Shown: positions 45,222 through 57,290 of the stretch, in pieces | Layout of the letters: the number at the start of each line of letters is the position of its first letter | Position numbering within the stretch: position 1 is the first letter of the stretch | NCBI RefSeq assembly: GCF_028554725.1 | Contig: NC_071667.1 | Span: forward strand, 9,531,501-9,595,500 | Origin: Zeugodacus cucurbitae | Lineage: Eukaryota > Arthropoda > Insecta > Diptera > Tephritidae | Direction of reading: 5' to 3' | DNA: 64,000 nucleotides | The notes under the pieces: model-generated | The model's input: only the letters and a program-made list of their open reading frames with translations | Database searches by the model: none | Told to the model about the DNA's origin: nothing | Position numbers and translations under genes: made by a program

Positions 45222-46386
45222 GTGCTATATTTTTATTAAGATAACACACAATTTGACCCATATATTCGGTATAAAGTGCAATAGAAAAACGAAAATCATC
45301 ATATATGGTATATAGGCTGAGGTAATTCCTGAGCCGATTAAACTCATTTTCATCACCAACATACAATATATCTAAGATTATATGCTCATTTAATTTGGCT
45401 AAGAAATTTCATATATTACCCGATTTATAAGCTATTAAGCCCATCGTATTTTAAAAATTCTACCAGATTTATCTGACCCGATTTTAACCATTTCTGATAC
45501 AGAGACACCCTATTAGAAGAAACAGATTTCCTGTGAATTAAATTAAGATATCTGAAAGATTTACCGATATTTTCGTTGAAAAATTACCATAAGGCACTGA
45601 GTTCTTCAAATTCGATATCCGGGGCCTTGAAAAGTTATGGTCCGATTTCGACAATTTTTTCACAAGTGATGCCACGAATCATATACAGTATATAGTAAAC
45701 TTTTATTTCGCTATCTTCATTTGTTCCTAATGTACATATATCTTATAAAGTGAAGGAATCAGATGGAATTCAAAATTGAGTTATATGGAAAGTTGTCGTA
45801 GTTGTGAACCGATTTCCTTTTCACGTGTTATCAGGGTGTCAATAAAATATTATAATTATTATATATTATTAAATTTTTATAATTTCATTAAAATCTGTCG
45901 AGTAGTTCCTGAGATATGGTTTTTCCATTTAGTAAAAAAATCTGAATGCAGCTTCTTCTGCTATTCCTTCTGTAAAATTTAGTGTTTCTGACGTTTTTCG
46001 TTAGTTAGTTAACGCACTTTTAATAATTTTCAACCTAACCTTTGTATGGGAGGTGGGCGTGGTTATTATCCGATTTCTTTCATTTTTGGACTGTATTAAG
46101 AAGTGGCTAACAAAAACGACTGCAGAAAGTTTGGTTTATATAGCTTCATTGGTTTACAAAAAACCTATTTGTGGGCGGGGCCACAGCCACTTCCCCCAAA
46201 AAATAAATGTGCAAATTTTAATCAAGATATTTTAATTTTTACTCAAGTTACAGCTTGCACAGACGAACGGACGGACGGACAGACAGACATTCGGATTTTG
46301 GCTCGTTTAGTTTTGGCTGTTACAAACAACCGTTGTGTGAAAAAAACTATAATACTCTCTTAACAGCTTTTGTTGCGAGAGTATAA
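45222..46386 (+). repeat. Dispersed repeat, copy E, uninterrupted but 5'-truncated
   Basis: Begins at TATTTTTATTAAGATAACACACAA, so the outer 5' end is missing. It is colinear with the other copies through CCTGAGATATGG, GGGAGGTGGGCGTGG, GACTGCAGAAAGTTTGG, GGGCGGGGCCAC and (GGAC)n to TTTTGTTGCGAGAGTATAAAA at about 46386. It serves as the empty-site reference for the LINE and hAT insertions in copies B and C. Confidence 0.78.
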
Positions 46387-47489
46387 AAATCGAGAGCGCA
46401 TTTATTTATTATTCCAATTGGTATATGTACGTATGTATAAGTATATGTATATACATTTTCAAACCTTCGTCTACTTGCCAACTGTACTTAACATAATGAT
46501 GAAGTTCATTGTTGATAGAACTTGATTTCACAATGCCAATGTTATTCAATAAAAATATAAAAAAAATAACTAGAGATCATACTGCATCGCATTTGGAAAG
46601 TCTCCAAGTCATGCCTCAACTGCCAGTGTGTAAAGGTCAAAGTGATTTAAACAAAATAGTCAAGAATTTCGTTTTCATTAATAATATATTGGTATTCACA
46701 ACACATAACGACATATTTATGTTCCCTAAATTCAGATAAATTAATTAAAAGTTCAAGTTTCATTGGGCCTAATCATTGAATCCGCAGCGAATTTGATTTC
46801 GATACGATAATGATTTTCGATCGAAAATCTTAATGCAATCATTGATTTCGTCAATAAACTGCTTTCCCACAAAGTGAGAACGTAAAACTGTTTTTCTTTA
46901 AGTGAGTTCAATGTGATCGTAAATTTTATTTTCGATACGGTTGAATGATTCCGACGTAAAATTATAATAAGATTAATCGAAGAATCTCAATATCTCAAGT
47001 TTTAGTCTTCTGTTTGCTCATAAATATGTCTATATATAACGTTCATTTACGGTTTAAAATGTATTCGTTACTTACATTATTATAAAATAATAATTTTTTT
47101 ATTGTTTTAAAAATGCTATTGTGCAAATATTAAATATATTAATATACATTTATAAAAAATTATAATAATTTGGCAACCTTTAAGCAAGCCATCACAAAAA
47201 GCTGAATGTTATGTCACATTTATGTCGATAATGCAGTGTAAATGCTCAATTCAGTTCTAAATGGTGTTTTCACAAGTTTTACCAATTTGATTACAAATTA
47301 AACATATAATTTTCACAATAAAATTGTGCTTATTCCATCAAGTTTAAGAGGATCTCTAAGTAGAGATTTAAATAATTTCATCAGTTCACATGTGACGGAT
47401 ACGCCGACTACTTAGCGCAACTATAAAAAATATAATATATTTGCATTATACCTGCAATAGTGCGTCTTCAGAAAATAGAAAATATCGAA
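46387..47489. other. Upstream region of the MBD-R2 homologue
   Basis: AT-rich. Contains a perfect 18-bp palindrome GATTTTCGATCGAAAATC (46812-46829) with further CGATA motifs around it. No gene recognised. The promoter of the downstream gene should lie in the last few hundred bases. Confidence 0.45.
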
Positions 47490-50400
47490 ATGGGTCGCCG
47501 TTGTTGTGTAACTGGTTGCAATTCGACGTCACGTTTACCGGAGCATCATGGTGTCACTTACCATTCGTTCCCTTTGGATGCAAACATACGCGCCATTTGG
47601 ATGCGTAATACCCGCCTCAGCTCAGAACGACCAATCACTAAAAGCGTGCTTGTGTGTTCGAGGCATTTTCGTCGTATCGATTTCCAACCACAACGTAGTG
47701 GAAAGTATCTACTTAAGCAGCGTGTTTTTCCTACTGTATTTCCATGGGGCAAAGTTGATCCAACACAAGTGGAGTCTGATTTAGAGGATTTAAAGAATAA
47801 TAGCATGAACACATCGAGTGCTACAAATCAATCAACAGAGGACGCTACAAAAGCCACAGTAGAAGCCAAGGTTGCACAAATAATGGCTGAAACTGCAGAA
47901 CGTAGTGCAGCTAAAGCGAATGCAGATAACGAAACTGCTTCGCCCATAACAACACCAGCATCTGCATCTCCAGCTGCTATTAAATTTGAACCTGTTACGT
48001 CATTCAACCCTGGTGCAAGATTAGAAGCACAAGATTTTGATGGTGTCTGGCATGCAGCACGTGTGGTTGAAGTTGACAATGATGATAGAGAAGTACTAAT
48101 AAAATTTGAACGTTCGGGAAAAGTAAAATCGGCAGTTGTTGGCACAGAAGAGTGGATTCCAATGAATTCAACACGTTTGCGTCAGAAGGTCTCAACAAAA
48201 CCTGTACCAGTTTTTGAGTTAGAAGAAAAGTGCATGGCTCGTTGGTCGGGACCCCGAAAATTTCCTGGCACTATCAAAAAGATACTCGGAAATGATATAT
48301 ATGAAGTACTATTCGATGATGGCTATGTAAAGAATGTACGCGCTGTTCATATAAATAAAATACAACCATTGGATACCGAGTTACAAGCACCAATATCATC
48401 ACCCACTGTACCCAGTACACCACAGAACACTTCAACAAATATGCCAGAAACATCACCGTTAAAAACTCCAAAAAATGATTCGCCATTACCAGTAGCGCCA
48501 AGTTCAACAAGTGCAAAGAAAAGATCTTCTTCTGGTTCTCGTAAGGACTGGCCCTTACTCGATCTCGCCAAACTGGATTTATGTAAATTTTAACTGAATA
48601 ATATTTATAACAAATTTACTAAATTATTGTAAATATTTCAGGTGCACTAAATTTACCGGATATCCCACGTGATGGGGAATGGACGTGCCATTGGGTTAAC
48701 GATCAACCAATTGGAAAAGAAGGGTTCCTTATTGTCGGCGAGCACCGAAAACCCACAGTAATCGTTGAAGACTGGCGTTTGCCACCTGGCTGGGTGAAAC
48801 ATATGTATCAGCGTTCTAATGTATTAGGCAAATGGGATGTTATATTAGTTACGCCGGGTGGAAAACGTTTTCGTTCAAAAGCGGATTTGAAAGTTTTTCT
48901 TGAGGAGCAAGGTCAGATGTACAACCCAGACATATATGATTTTAGTATTCATCGACGGCGTGCAAAGGATATCAACGCCTATGTGTACACGTCCGATTAC
49001 ACACCACAACCGCCGCCAAAACCAAAACCACTTGATAACACCATAGCAGCCATGGATGCAGCAAGCGTGAAAGCAGCTACCACAGCACTTGCTATCAGTA
49101 CTACACAATATATTGAAACTCCCGTGGCCACAGCCGAACCACCTGCAGAACTGATGACACCAACTTTAACAACAAATTCCCCTTCGAAAGACCATACAAT
49201 GGATGTTGTTGGAAATGCAGATAATGCAGACGCTGCATCGGGACGTTCGGTGGATGCTAATTTGGCAGCAGAAGATGGTTACGGTAATTATACTCTTTGA
49301 TATTACTTTTAGCACCTATAACTTGTATTTATTTGTCTTATAGCTTACATAGGTGGATTGAAAGTGCAAATAATCAATAACCTTTTCCGTTGTCCGCAAG
49401 AAGGCTGTTTGAAGAACTTCCGTAAGGAGGACCATTTGCAAATTCACATTAAACACTACCACCCCGATTTGAATAAGTTTGTAACATAATTTTTCATTGT
49501 GTCCATTATTTTTCAATAACAATGTGTTTCAGGCTACTTGGTTCCTGTCCAAAAATGCTCGATCTGGCAGAAAAACGTACACACACTAAACCCGACCAAC
49601 ATGAACCTGCTCCGCGCAATCAAATTCCAAATCAGCAATTCTTTGCTAAACTACATCAGCAAGATATGCTACAAACACGTGCTCATAGACGTAGTGCTGG
49701 TGCACATCCAACAACAACAACAACTGGTAGTGCCTCTCAGGCTACTGTGCCTGTGACGGATTTAAAATCGGAAACGGACAACAAGATGGACACAGACGCC
49801 GATGCTGAGACTTCACAAATATCTGTCGGTCTCAATGAGACCGTCCTTAATAGCTCAGCACAAGATAACAGTATCGTGGTGGAGATGCCAGTTGCTGCTA
49901 CGCCAATGGTCGATGACAGCTTGTCGGACATATCGGGCATACCAGCTAAACGCTCGCGCATGTCACCAAGTAAGCGCACAATGGGCTCTCGTAAAAGCAA
50001 CCGCCAGCGCACCACAAAGCGTTATCTAACAGCTGCACAAGCCACGGCAGGCACATCTTTGTTACCCGTTGTGACTGGCGATAATAGTTTCGGTGTGTCC
50101 GATTTTGAGGAGACGCGGCACTCATTCAACGCAACGCCAGATGTCAAAGTTGTAGAGGTGGGAAAGAAACGCAAATCTTCTGGAGCGCCAGTCACATCTA
50201 TGAGCAGTCTGGATTCACCGGTAACTGCCGATTCGGGTTCGTCATCGTTTCCACCTCTATTGGCACATGGCTCCAATGAAGCAGATGCCATGGGTGCTGC
50301 CACAAGCGTAAATCCACAATATATAAAGGAAAATGGCGAATTAATAAAGATTGTCAGCATGCGACAAGAGGAAATAATAAATTGCTTATGCTCATATGGC

Positions 50401-51280
50401 GAGGAAGACGGTTTGATGATACAATGCGAACTGTGCTTATGCTGGCAACACGGCATTTGCAATGGGATCGATAAGGAGGTGGATGTGCCCGAGAAATATG
50501 TATGCTACATTTGTCGAAATCCGCAACGCGGTCGCGAATCAATGCGTTTCAAACACGATCAAGATTGGTTGTATGACGGAAAATTACCTGTAGCCAATTA
50601 CCACATTGGCAATCCAAATTTGCCAAAACGTTTCGAGTTTCTAAAGAAATCGCATGTTCTTACCGGAAATTTAGTTGAGCTAAATCGATTTATGCATTCG
50701 TTGCGCGTGAAAATGAACATTGCTAACAATCGCTGTCATCCCAAATTGTATTTATGGGCTAAGAAGTGGGAGGAAGACATAGCGCAGCAAAGTATCAAAA
50801 CGGATATAAAATCCGATCAAGATATTAAAATCGAAGACGCTGAAATCGGCAGCAAAGTATTGGGTACGAAGCTATCGCCCAATAAGAGAATTAAATCTGA
50901 ACCCACTACACCATCCCATCCCATTCCCAACATACCACAACCGGAAGCGCCTATCGATCCCGTAGAGTGCCAACATCGCTTAATGGATCACATTAAAATA
51001 CAACAGAATTTAGTGCTGAAACGTTTAGACGATATTGAAAATGAAATAGATGGTTTGTATGAAACGTTTCGGTTATTAATAGTTTACCTTAACATAACCT
51101 TACATTACAGAACTTGAAAATCAAGATGAACTCATAGACTTGAAGGACGGCGACTATAAGAGTACGAAGGATGTGCTGGCCTCTTTCATTAAAGAATTGG
51201 ATGTCATGAAGCAATTGGCTAAACTAAATGCTTTGGAGAACACAAAACAAACTATGAAAAATGCCGTAACTGCAAAGTAA
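47490..51280 (+). CDS. MBD-R2: MBD-R2 homologue, NSL-complex chromatin protein (PHF20-like)
   Basis: Subunit of the NSL acetyltransferase complex that binds promoters of active housekeeping genes. Exons 47490-48582, 48642-49283, 49344-49476, 49533-51052 and 51111-51280 sum to 3,558 nt, 1,185 aa. The start ATG (MGRRCCVTGC) sits directly at the THAP domain (residues 1-85; zinc ligands C6, C10, C56, H59). Two Tudor domains follow (about 172-232 and 241-292). Then an MBD-like domain at about 405-475 (WRLPPGWVKHMYQR ... GGKRFRSKADLKVFLEE), a C2H2 finger near 594-618 and a PHD finger near 905-950 (CLCSYGEEDGLMIQCELCLCWQHG). The tail is helical (ENEIDELENQDELIDLKD). The donors of exons 3 and 4 are both the weaker GTTTGT. 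Frame is intact throughout. Confidence 0.95.
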
Positions 51281-52504
51281 CTTTGTGTGGGACAAAGCGA
51301 ATTCGAATTGCAGATTTAATTCAGTTTGCTGCTGTTTAATTTAATTAAACTTTTTTTTATAATATATGTATAATATACATTTGTATTTCCTTTAATTTGT
51401 GTTTTTAGTCATTTAGAATTTGAACTTGTTGCAGTGAATATTAAATGAAATAAATATTAATGGAATTTGGACCCATATACTTTACTGGAGTCTTACACGC
51501 ACAATTAATGGGTGGAACTGTATATTTTGTTAACATATTAATTTATATTAATTCGTATCGTATACAAATTTAAAATTACGCCATTTTATTGAAATTTGTT
51601 TCAGCTCATTTCTTAACACGTTTTTATACTCAGAGTATTGATTTAAATTGGTTTAATAAAATGCTGTTTGTAATACCAAGGGCTGAAGATCAGCGAGATT
51701 GCTAGCTGTAAAAGTGGAAAACACTGCCCATAGGCATCTAATCGCCCGACATTTCTTTTATCTCCCAGCATTTTACCTTTCGACGGGCAATGGTAAATCT
51801 GCTGTGGCATATGTAGATGGCCGCAGTTAAGCTTATATGTATGCGTTACTTATTTGTATACCAAAAATCTTGAAATGTATGCACAATTACTAAATAATAA
51901 AGTTCATAAATATTTTCAATGGAGTTATTATATATTCTGTACCTATCAATGCTATACGATCTTATCAATCAAATTTTTCAAATCGTCTTAAAATTGTTAT
52001 CGTACAAAACGTCGTGCCATTCGATTGAAAGACGCTCTATTCTCGCATTAGAACCTGTCGTATTAGAATGCTACTTATATAGATATACAAAATGGCTGAC
52101 CCACAACCGTTGTATTGGTTTGTTGTTGTTGCCCAATACATTATTTCTGGGAAATATTTCATTAATTTTTTTTCTATTTATTTTACCATTTAAACTAGTT
52201 AATATAATACAAACTAACGAACAATTTGTTTTGATTATTGTATCATACAAATAAATTAGGTATGCTCTGCGTGTATATTGCGGAGTGTCTAGCTACTGCA
52301 TAAGGTGGTGCGGCTTTTTGCGTTTAAGTCTTTCTTTCCATTCGCTTTGAGCGACAAGAGCTGAGGCTTCGGTGTTCACATGGTGAGTAAGTCTTTCCAT
52401 GTGAGACTTTTTCTTTAATGAAATATTAAAAAAAAAAAAAAACAATATAAGTGTATGAAAAACGAAGCCTTTTAGACAAATAAAGTATATATATATATAT
52501 ATAT
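51281..52504. other. Intergenic, no recognisable gene
   Basis: 3' flank of the MBD-R2 homologue, then AT-rich DNA. The segment 52260-52440 is relatively GC-rich and ends in an A-rich tract of about 14 bases, so it may be a short retroposed sequence. Its source is not recognised. Confidence 0.4.
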
Positions 52505-53717
52505 GTTTGGCGTAGAAACCACTTTAAGCGATAATAGCCGAATCCAACAGAGCGCGCCACTCGTTCCTCCTTTTTGTTTTTTGGCGCCAACTGGAAACAC
52601 CAAGTGAAGCCAGGTCACTTTGCACTTGGTCTTTCCACCGGAGTGGAGGTCGTCCTCTTTCGCGGCTTCCTCCAGCGGGTACTGCATCGAACACTTTCAG
52701 AGCTGGAGTGTTTTCATCCATTCGTACAACATGACCTAGCCAGCTTATCCGCTGTCTTTTTATTCGCTGAACTATGTCAATGTCGTCGTATAAATCGTAC
52801 AGCTCATCGTTCCATCGTCTGCGGTATTCGCCGTTGTCAATGTTCAGAGGACCATAAATCTTACGCAAAACCTTTCTCTCGAAAACCCCAAGAGTCGTCT
52901 CATCGGATGTTGTCATCGTCCACGCTTCAGCGCCATACATCAGGACGGGAATAATGAGCGACTTGTAGAGTTTGATTTTGGTTCGTCGAGAGAAGACTTT
53001 ACTTTTCAATTGCCTACTCAGTCCAAAGTAGCACCTGTTGGCAAGAGTGATTCTGCGTTGGATTTCAAGGCTGACATTGTTGGTGTTGTTAATGCTGGTT
53101 CCCAGATAAACGAAATTATCTACAACTTCAAAGTTATGACTGTCAACAGTGACGTGGGAGCCAAGACGCGAGTGCGCTGACTGTTTGTTTGATGACAGGA
53201 GATATTTCGTCTTGTCCTCGACAAAACCTTATATGCGACATTGAGGAGACTTATACCATGGTAATTGGCGCAGATTGTGGGGTCTCCCTTTTTATGGATT
53301 GGGTAGAGCACACTGAGATTCATAACGTCGGGCATGTTTTCTTCCGACCATATTCTACAAAGAAGCTGATGCATACACCTTATCAGTTCTTCGCCGCCGT
53401 ATTTGAATAGCTCGGCCGGTAGTCCATCGGCCCCCGCCGCGTTATCGTTCTTCAAGCGGGTAATTGCTATTCGAATTTCTTCATGGTCGGGTAATGGAAT
53501 ATCTATTCCATCGTCATCGATTGGGGAATCGGGTTCGCCATCTTTTGGTGTTGTACTTTCACTGCCATTCAGCAGATCGGAGAAGTGTTCCCTCCATAAT
53601 CCCAGTATACTCTGGACTTCCGTTACCAGATTACCTCCTCGGTCCCTACATGATAATGCTCCGGTCTTGAAACCTTCTGTAAATCGCCTGATCTTTTCAT
53701 AAAATTTTCGAGCATTA
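52505..53717 (-). pseudogene. RTE-like LINE copy, 5'-truncated with the RT core deleted
   Basis: The reverse-strand copy reads from ARKFYEKIRRF at 53717 through AAGADGLPAELFKYGGEELI and YRGIS-type SLLNVAYKVLS. It then jumps straight to the region after the catalytic site (EDKTKYLLSSNKQSA equivalent, near 53205), losing about 550 bp including the YADD motif. The C-terminal part (SKVFSRRTKIKLYKSLIIPVL to GRPPLRWKDQVQ) is open. The 3' end runs directly into a (TA)n stretch at 52485-52503. Confidence 0.87.
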
Positions 53718-53879
53718 ATTAATAATTTAATAAAAAACTCTTTATTATCAATTAACTCTTTTATCTATAAATCGAAAATACTTATTCATATTTCTACTAC
53801 TAATTATGTTAATTAAACATTACACGAAGACTAATCTCTCAGCACCGAGTATATAATATTTTCGGTCCGTCCGTCTTTA

Positions 53880-54280
53880 GCTTGGCGAGAACATGCTAAT
53901 TGGAAATTGTATGCGTTTGAATTCATTTGGCTAATCTCCGAGAATCAAAGGTATTCGTGGCAGCCATAAATTATCGCCTCGGAACTTGCCATTCAAAATA
54001 GTGGCTTCAGGTAATCGTCTCAAGACTAATCCTGTGCCATTGCAAAGTCGTGGTGGTTTCAAATTAGAAAGCAAAATAACCCGAGCTCCAAACTTCAATT
54101 GTAAATGGTGCGGTGGCATGCTCGGCATATCCAATGAATTCTAAAACTCTGTTTTATCATTCACAGCTTCGATGGAATCGCAAACAGCATTGATAGATTT
54201 GTGTGACACTTACTATCTTGGCAACAACTGTTTTATCTTCGACTTTAATTCATTGAGGTCCACATTTATATAATAAGTGG
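53880..54280 (-). pseudogene. Helitron replicase/helicase C-terminal fragment
   Basis: On the minus strand: INAVCDSIEAVNDKTEF, a stop, then LDMPSMPPHHLQLKFGARVILL, SNLKPPRLCNGTGL, ATILNGKFRGDNLWLPRIPLI and EFKRIQFPI. This is the Pif1-type helicase tail of Helitrons. At least one in-frame stop (near 54143) and loss of the downstream helicase motifs show it is dead. It abuts the LINE copy at 53717. Confidence 0.8.
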
Positions 54281-55034
54281 AGTACATCAGCGAATCACCA
54301 GTAATATTTTACATCTCACCACTAAAATATAGATTTTTAACAAACCAATTTGCTATTTTGTTATAGCGCTGTTATTGGTTTACCAAAATTTTATTTTTTT
54401 TTGAAATGCATACTATGGATAAAATCATAATAATTGGTCCTTTATACAAAAAAAAATATATATTCAAAAAATTTGATACTTTTTTATAACTTTTAACTTT
54501 TATAAATTTTATATTTACGAACTATAGGCGAAAGCGCAGACGTGTTATCCTTGGCGAAGACCGCAGGATTGCCAACCAAAGAACTGATCCAGCATATATA
54601 CATAGATATTTTGTTTGTAATTGGCGGCCTTCATAGTGCAGTGATCTTGTCTGAAATTGTCTTCTATTCCAGCTTGCGGACAGCATCAAACCTTCGAGGG
54701 TATTTCTAATGTAGAACAACGACACAAACTCAGCCCGCCTCATATTTATGTAGGCGCCAATTATTGGTATCATAAATATCTTGTAATTTATGCAGATTTA
54801 ACTAAACAATAAAGTTTATAAAGCATCATTTTGAGTTTCAATGTATGTCCTTTCAAAATAATCTTCTCACACCTTTTCATTCATCCATTCCTTCCTTCCG
54901 TATTTTCTACTATTAGAGAGTTTCTTGCACATTTTTCTAAATTATGCCTAGCTTTATTACAAGATCATATGCTTACCCTTTTCTTTCTTGTAGTAGTTTC
55001 TTTATGAATTTCTCGAGCGAATGTATTGACCATT
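54281..55034. other. Intergenic, no recognisable gene
   Basis: AT-rich. A minus-strand open segment at 54522-54773 has no recognisable similarity. A possible short exon (MVNTFAREIHKETT on the minus strand near 55033-54977) ends at a GTAAGC donor-like site. Confidence 0.3.
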
Positions 55035-55394
55035 TTATCTCTCCTTAATAACATCACCGTCTTCAAATGTGTTTTGTACTATTGGAGGGTCTTCTGCAAT
55101 ATTTTCCAAACCTGCCGTACTCTTGTTGAGCCTGCCAAGGGCTTGACGTTTTCTACGTAGGCGCCTCTTTTTTGATTTGGACAGAGGCATTTCGCGGCAT
55201 TTCAAATCAATTTTTATAGCAGAAAATTTCCTCTGAACAAATCTTATTTCACGTTCAATATTTTTCTCCCTTGGCAGAGTTGGATGGGTGATGAAATCTT
55301 TTCTAATTAATTTTCGATGGTTTAAACATGTGTGAGTAGTAGTAGAAACATTCGAGCACCCTGCGCTTTTCTCGCAGATTATTTCTACTTCCAT
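55035..55394 (-). CDS. Hypothetical basic protein, 119 codons
   Basis: ATG-initiated ORF (MEVEIICEKSAGCSN) ending GDVIKER with TAA. It has a strongly basic run, SKSKKRRLRRKRQALGR, that could be a nuclear localisation or nucleic-acid-binding segment, and an acidic C-terminus. Family not recognised. Balanced amino-acid composition and length in AT-rich DNA argue mildly for real coding. Nearby transposon debris makes a decayed element an equal alternative. Confidence 0.3.
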   Translation of the reverse strand: MEVEIICEKSAGCSNVSTTTHTCLNHRKLIRKDFITHPTLPREKNIEREIRFVQRKFSAIKIDLKCREMPLSKSKKRRLRRKRQALGRLNKSTAGLENIAEDPPIVQNTFEDGDVIKER

Positions 55395-56385
55395 GTTGTT
55401 GGTGTATAACAAAGTATATACTACACGATTTAATCTTCTTGGTTATTCAACTTTAAAAGCAGATATTATCTGAGGTCTAGGTGTCAAAATGTATTCTTGT
55501 TTTGTCTTCTGCAAAGAAAATATAAAAATTTATTAACAGTTTCGGAAAATACTTATATTAATAGTGAAATCAATAATTTTTTTTTACTTTGATCCTTTGT
55601 AATTAAGATATACAATATTTTTGCTTGTAGAGTTATTTGAAGGTTCGGTTAACATTTCGTATTAGATATACCAACTTCAAGCTTGATGATCTTATAAAAA
55701 CGTAATGAGATAACGTAGCAAAATAAAGCAGGAACCATGGTGAAACTCTCTCTCTCTCTTTCGCTATCTTTTTAGATGCTTAGTTGTCTTTTGAACACAT
55801 CGGTGATCTCATCGAAGAAGTTAATGATTTCTAACCTGGGACCATTTGCTACTGTGGTTGACTTAAAGCTACGAGCATAATATGCCGGTATTATATACAT
55901 ATGAGATAGGTGAGAGCGGGTGCGTGACATAATGAATGACACTTTGTGACATTTTCGCTGAACCGTTATGGCAAATTTGTAACAATAACAACAACGAAAA
56001 CGAAACCAAAATGCAACTCACAAGTAGTCGGCTAACCAAGCAAATGACTGAGTGGAAAGTCGCCGAAACGACGTGCAAATGCGACCAAAACTAGCATATT
56101 CTTGAGCATAATTGCGGATAAATAATATACAGCTGCGAGCAGTGAAATATTAGTGGGTGTTAGAGTTTTACATATCTTTGAGTTATACAAAATACCAAAC
56201 AATTTTAACAACTATTGAAATGCAAAAATGGATTATATTTTTCAGGCTATGTTTATTAATAAAAATATTTTGATTTGCATAGGTGCAAAATATGTTTTTT
56301 ACAAAGGTGTGTTTATGTGTGAAAATTATAGGGAGCAGTAAAACACAACACCTCTTCATAGAACCTACGAGACCCCGGGATCTTT

Positions 56386-57290
56386 TCAGTGGTATGCTCT
56401 CCATGCTTGCTGCACTACGGTCCACAACTCGTTGTTTTTGGGTTTATCATCCCACACGACTTTGTTTACGTCTGTCAAAAGGTTTTCAATGGGATTGAGG
56501 TCAGGGGCTTGAGCTGGCCAATCCATGAACTCAATTCCATTGACCCGAAACCATTTCTTTGCCACCCAAGTGGTGTGACTCGGGTCATTATCCTGCTGTA
56601 ATATCCACTTCAGCGGCATATCCTATTCAGCAAATGGTCTCACAATATTCGACATTATATCCTCGTATGCGTTTCGCCATTATGTCAGAAATCTAGTGAA
56701 CTGGGCCTAACACCATACTTAGGTGTGGTAAGAAAAATAGCCCAAAACCATGACACTCGGAGCGTCATGCTTCAAAGTTTTTGTGGTGAATCTAGGGTCG
56801 TCCTCTGTATTAAAGGGACGTCATACATACTAACGGTCCCCTTTTCCGCCGTATTGAACCACTTTCGAGTCGTCGGTCCACAAGATGTTGCGTCATTTCC
56901 CAATCGGTCAAGTTAGGTGTTCTTTAGTAAAATTTAAGACATCGTGCTACATGATTTTTTTTATAACAGTGTTTGTAGAGGACTGCGAGCATATAAATTA
57001 TGTTCACGTAGAAGTTCTCTCACTGTGTGAACACCGCAGGGCAGTTTCAGTACGTCCCAAATCTCCACAGCTGACATTGTAGGTCGAGTTTTAGCGCATC
57101 TTACGACTTTTCGTAGACACTGCTCAGAAATAATCCACCTTGCGCCCCTTTTTTCGTATTTTTTCTTATAAATAATTGCATTGCGAATCATTTTGGCTGA
57201 ACACCCTATAAGTTTTTCCACTTCTTTGTAGGTTTCACCTGTATTTATGAGAGATATCGTTTTTCTTCACCACAGTGCTTCCCGCGGCCC
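56386..57290 (-). pseudogene. Tc1-like transposase, heavily mutated
   Basis: The N-terminal part (minus strand from about 57270) reads KLIGCSAKMIRNAI, GARWIISEQCLRKVVR and TVRELLREHNLYARSP, the Tc1 paired-type DNA-binding region. The middle is broken by several stops (for example after VMVWGYFSYHT). The C-terminal part has LQQDNDPSHTT and WPAQAPDLNPIENL, the second Asp and the Glu of the DD34E triad. Terminal repeats were not found with confidence. Confidence 0.85.

Noticed and set aside
46741..47000. Candidate MITE with AATCATTGAATCCG-like inverted ends
   Set aside because: The ends pair only imperfectly and no target-site duplication could be found.
52260..52440. Possible SINE or retroposed RNA ending in an A-tract
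   Set aside because: No A/B box or known small-RNA similarity that I can identify, and no target duplication found. Mentioned only within the intergenic entry.
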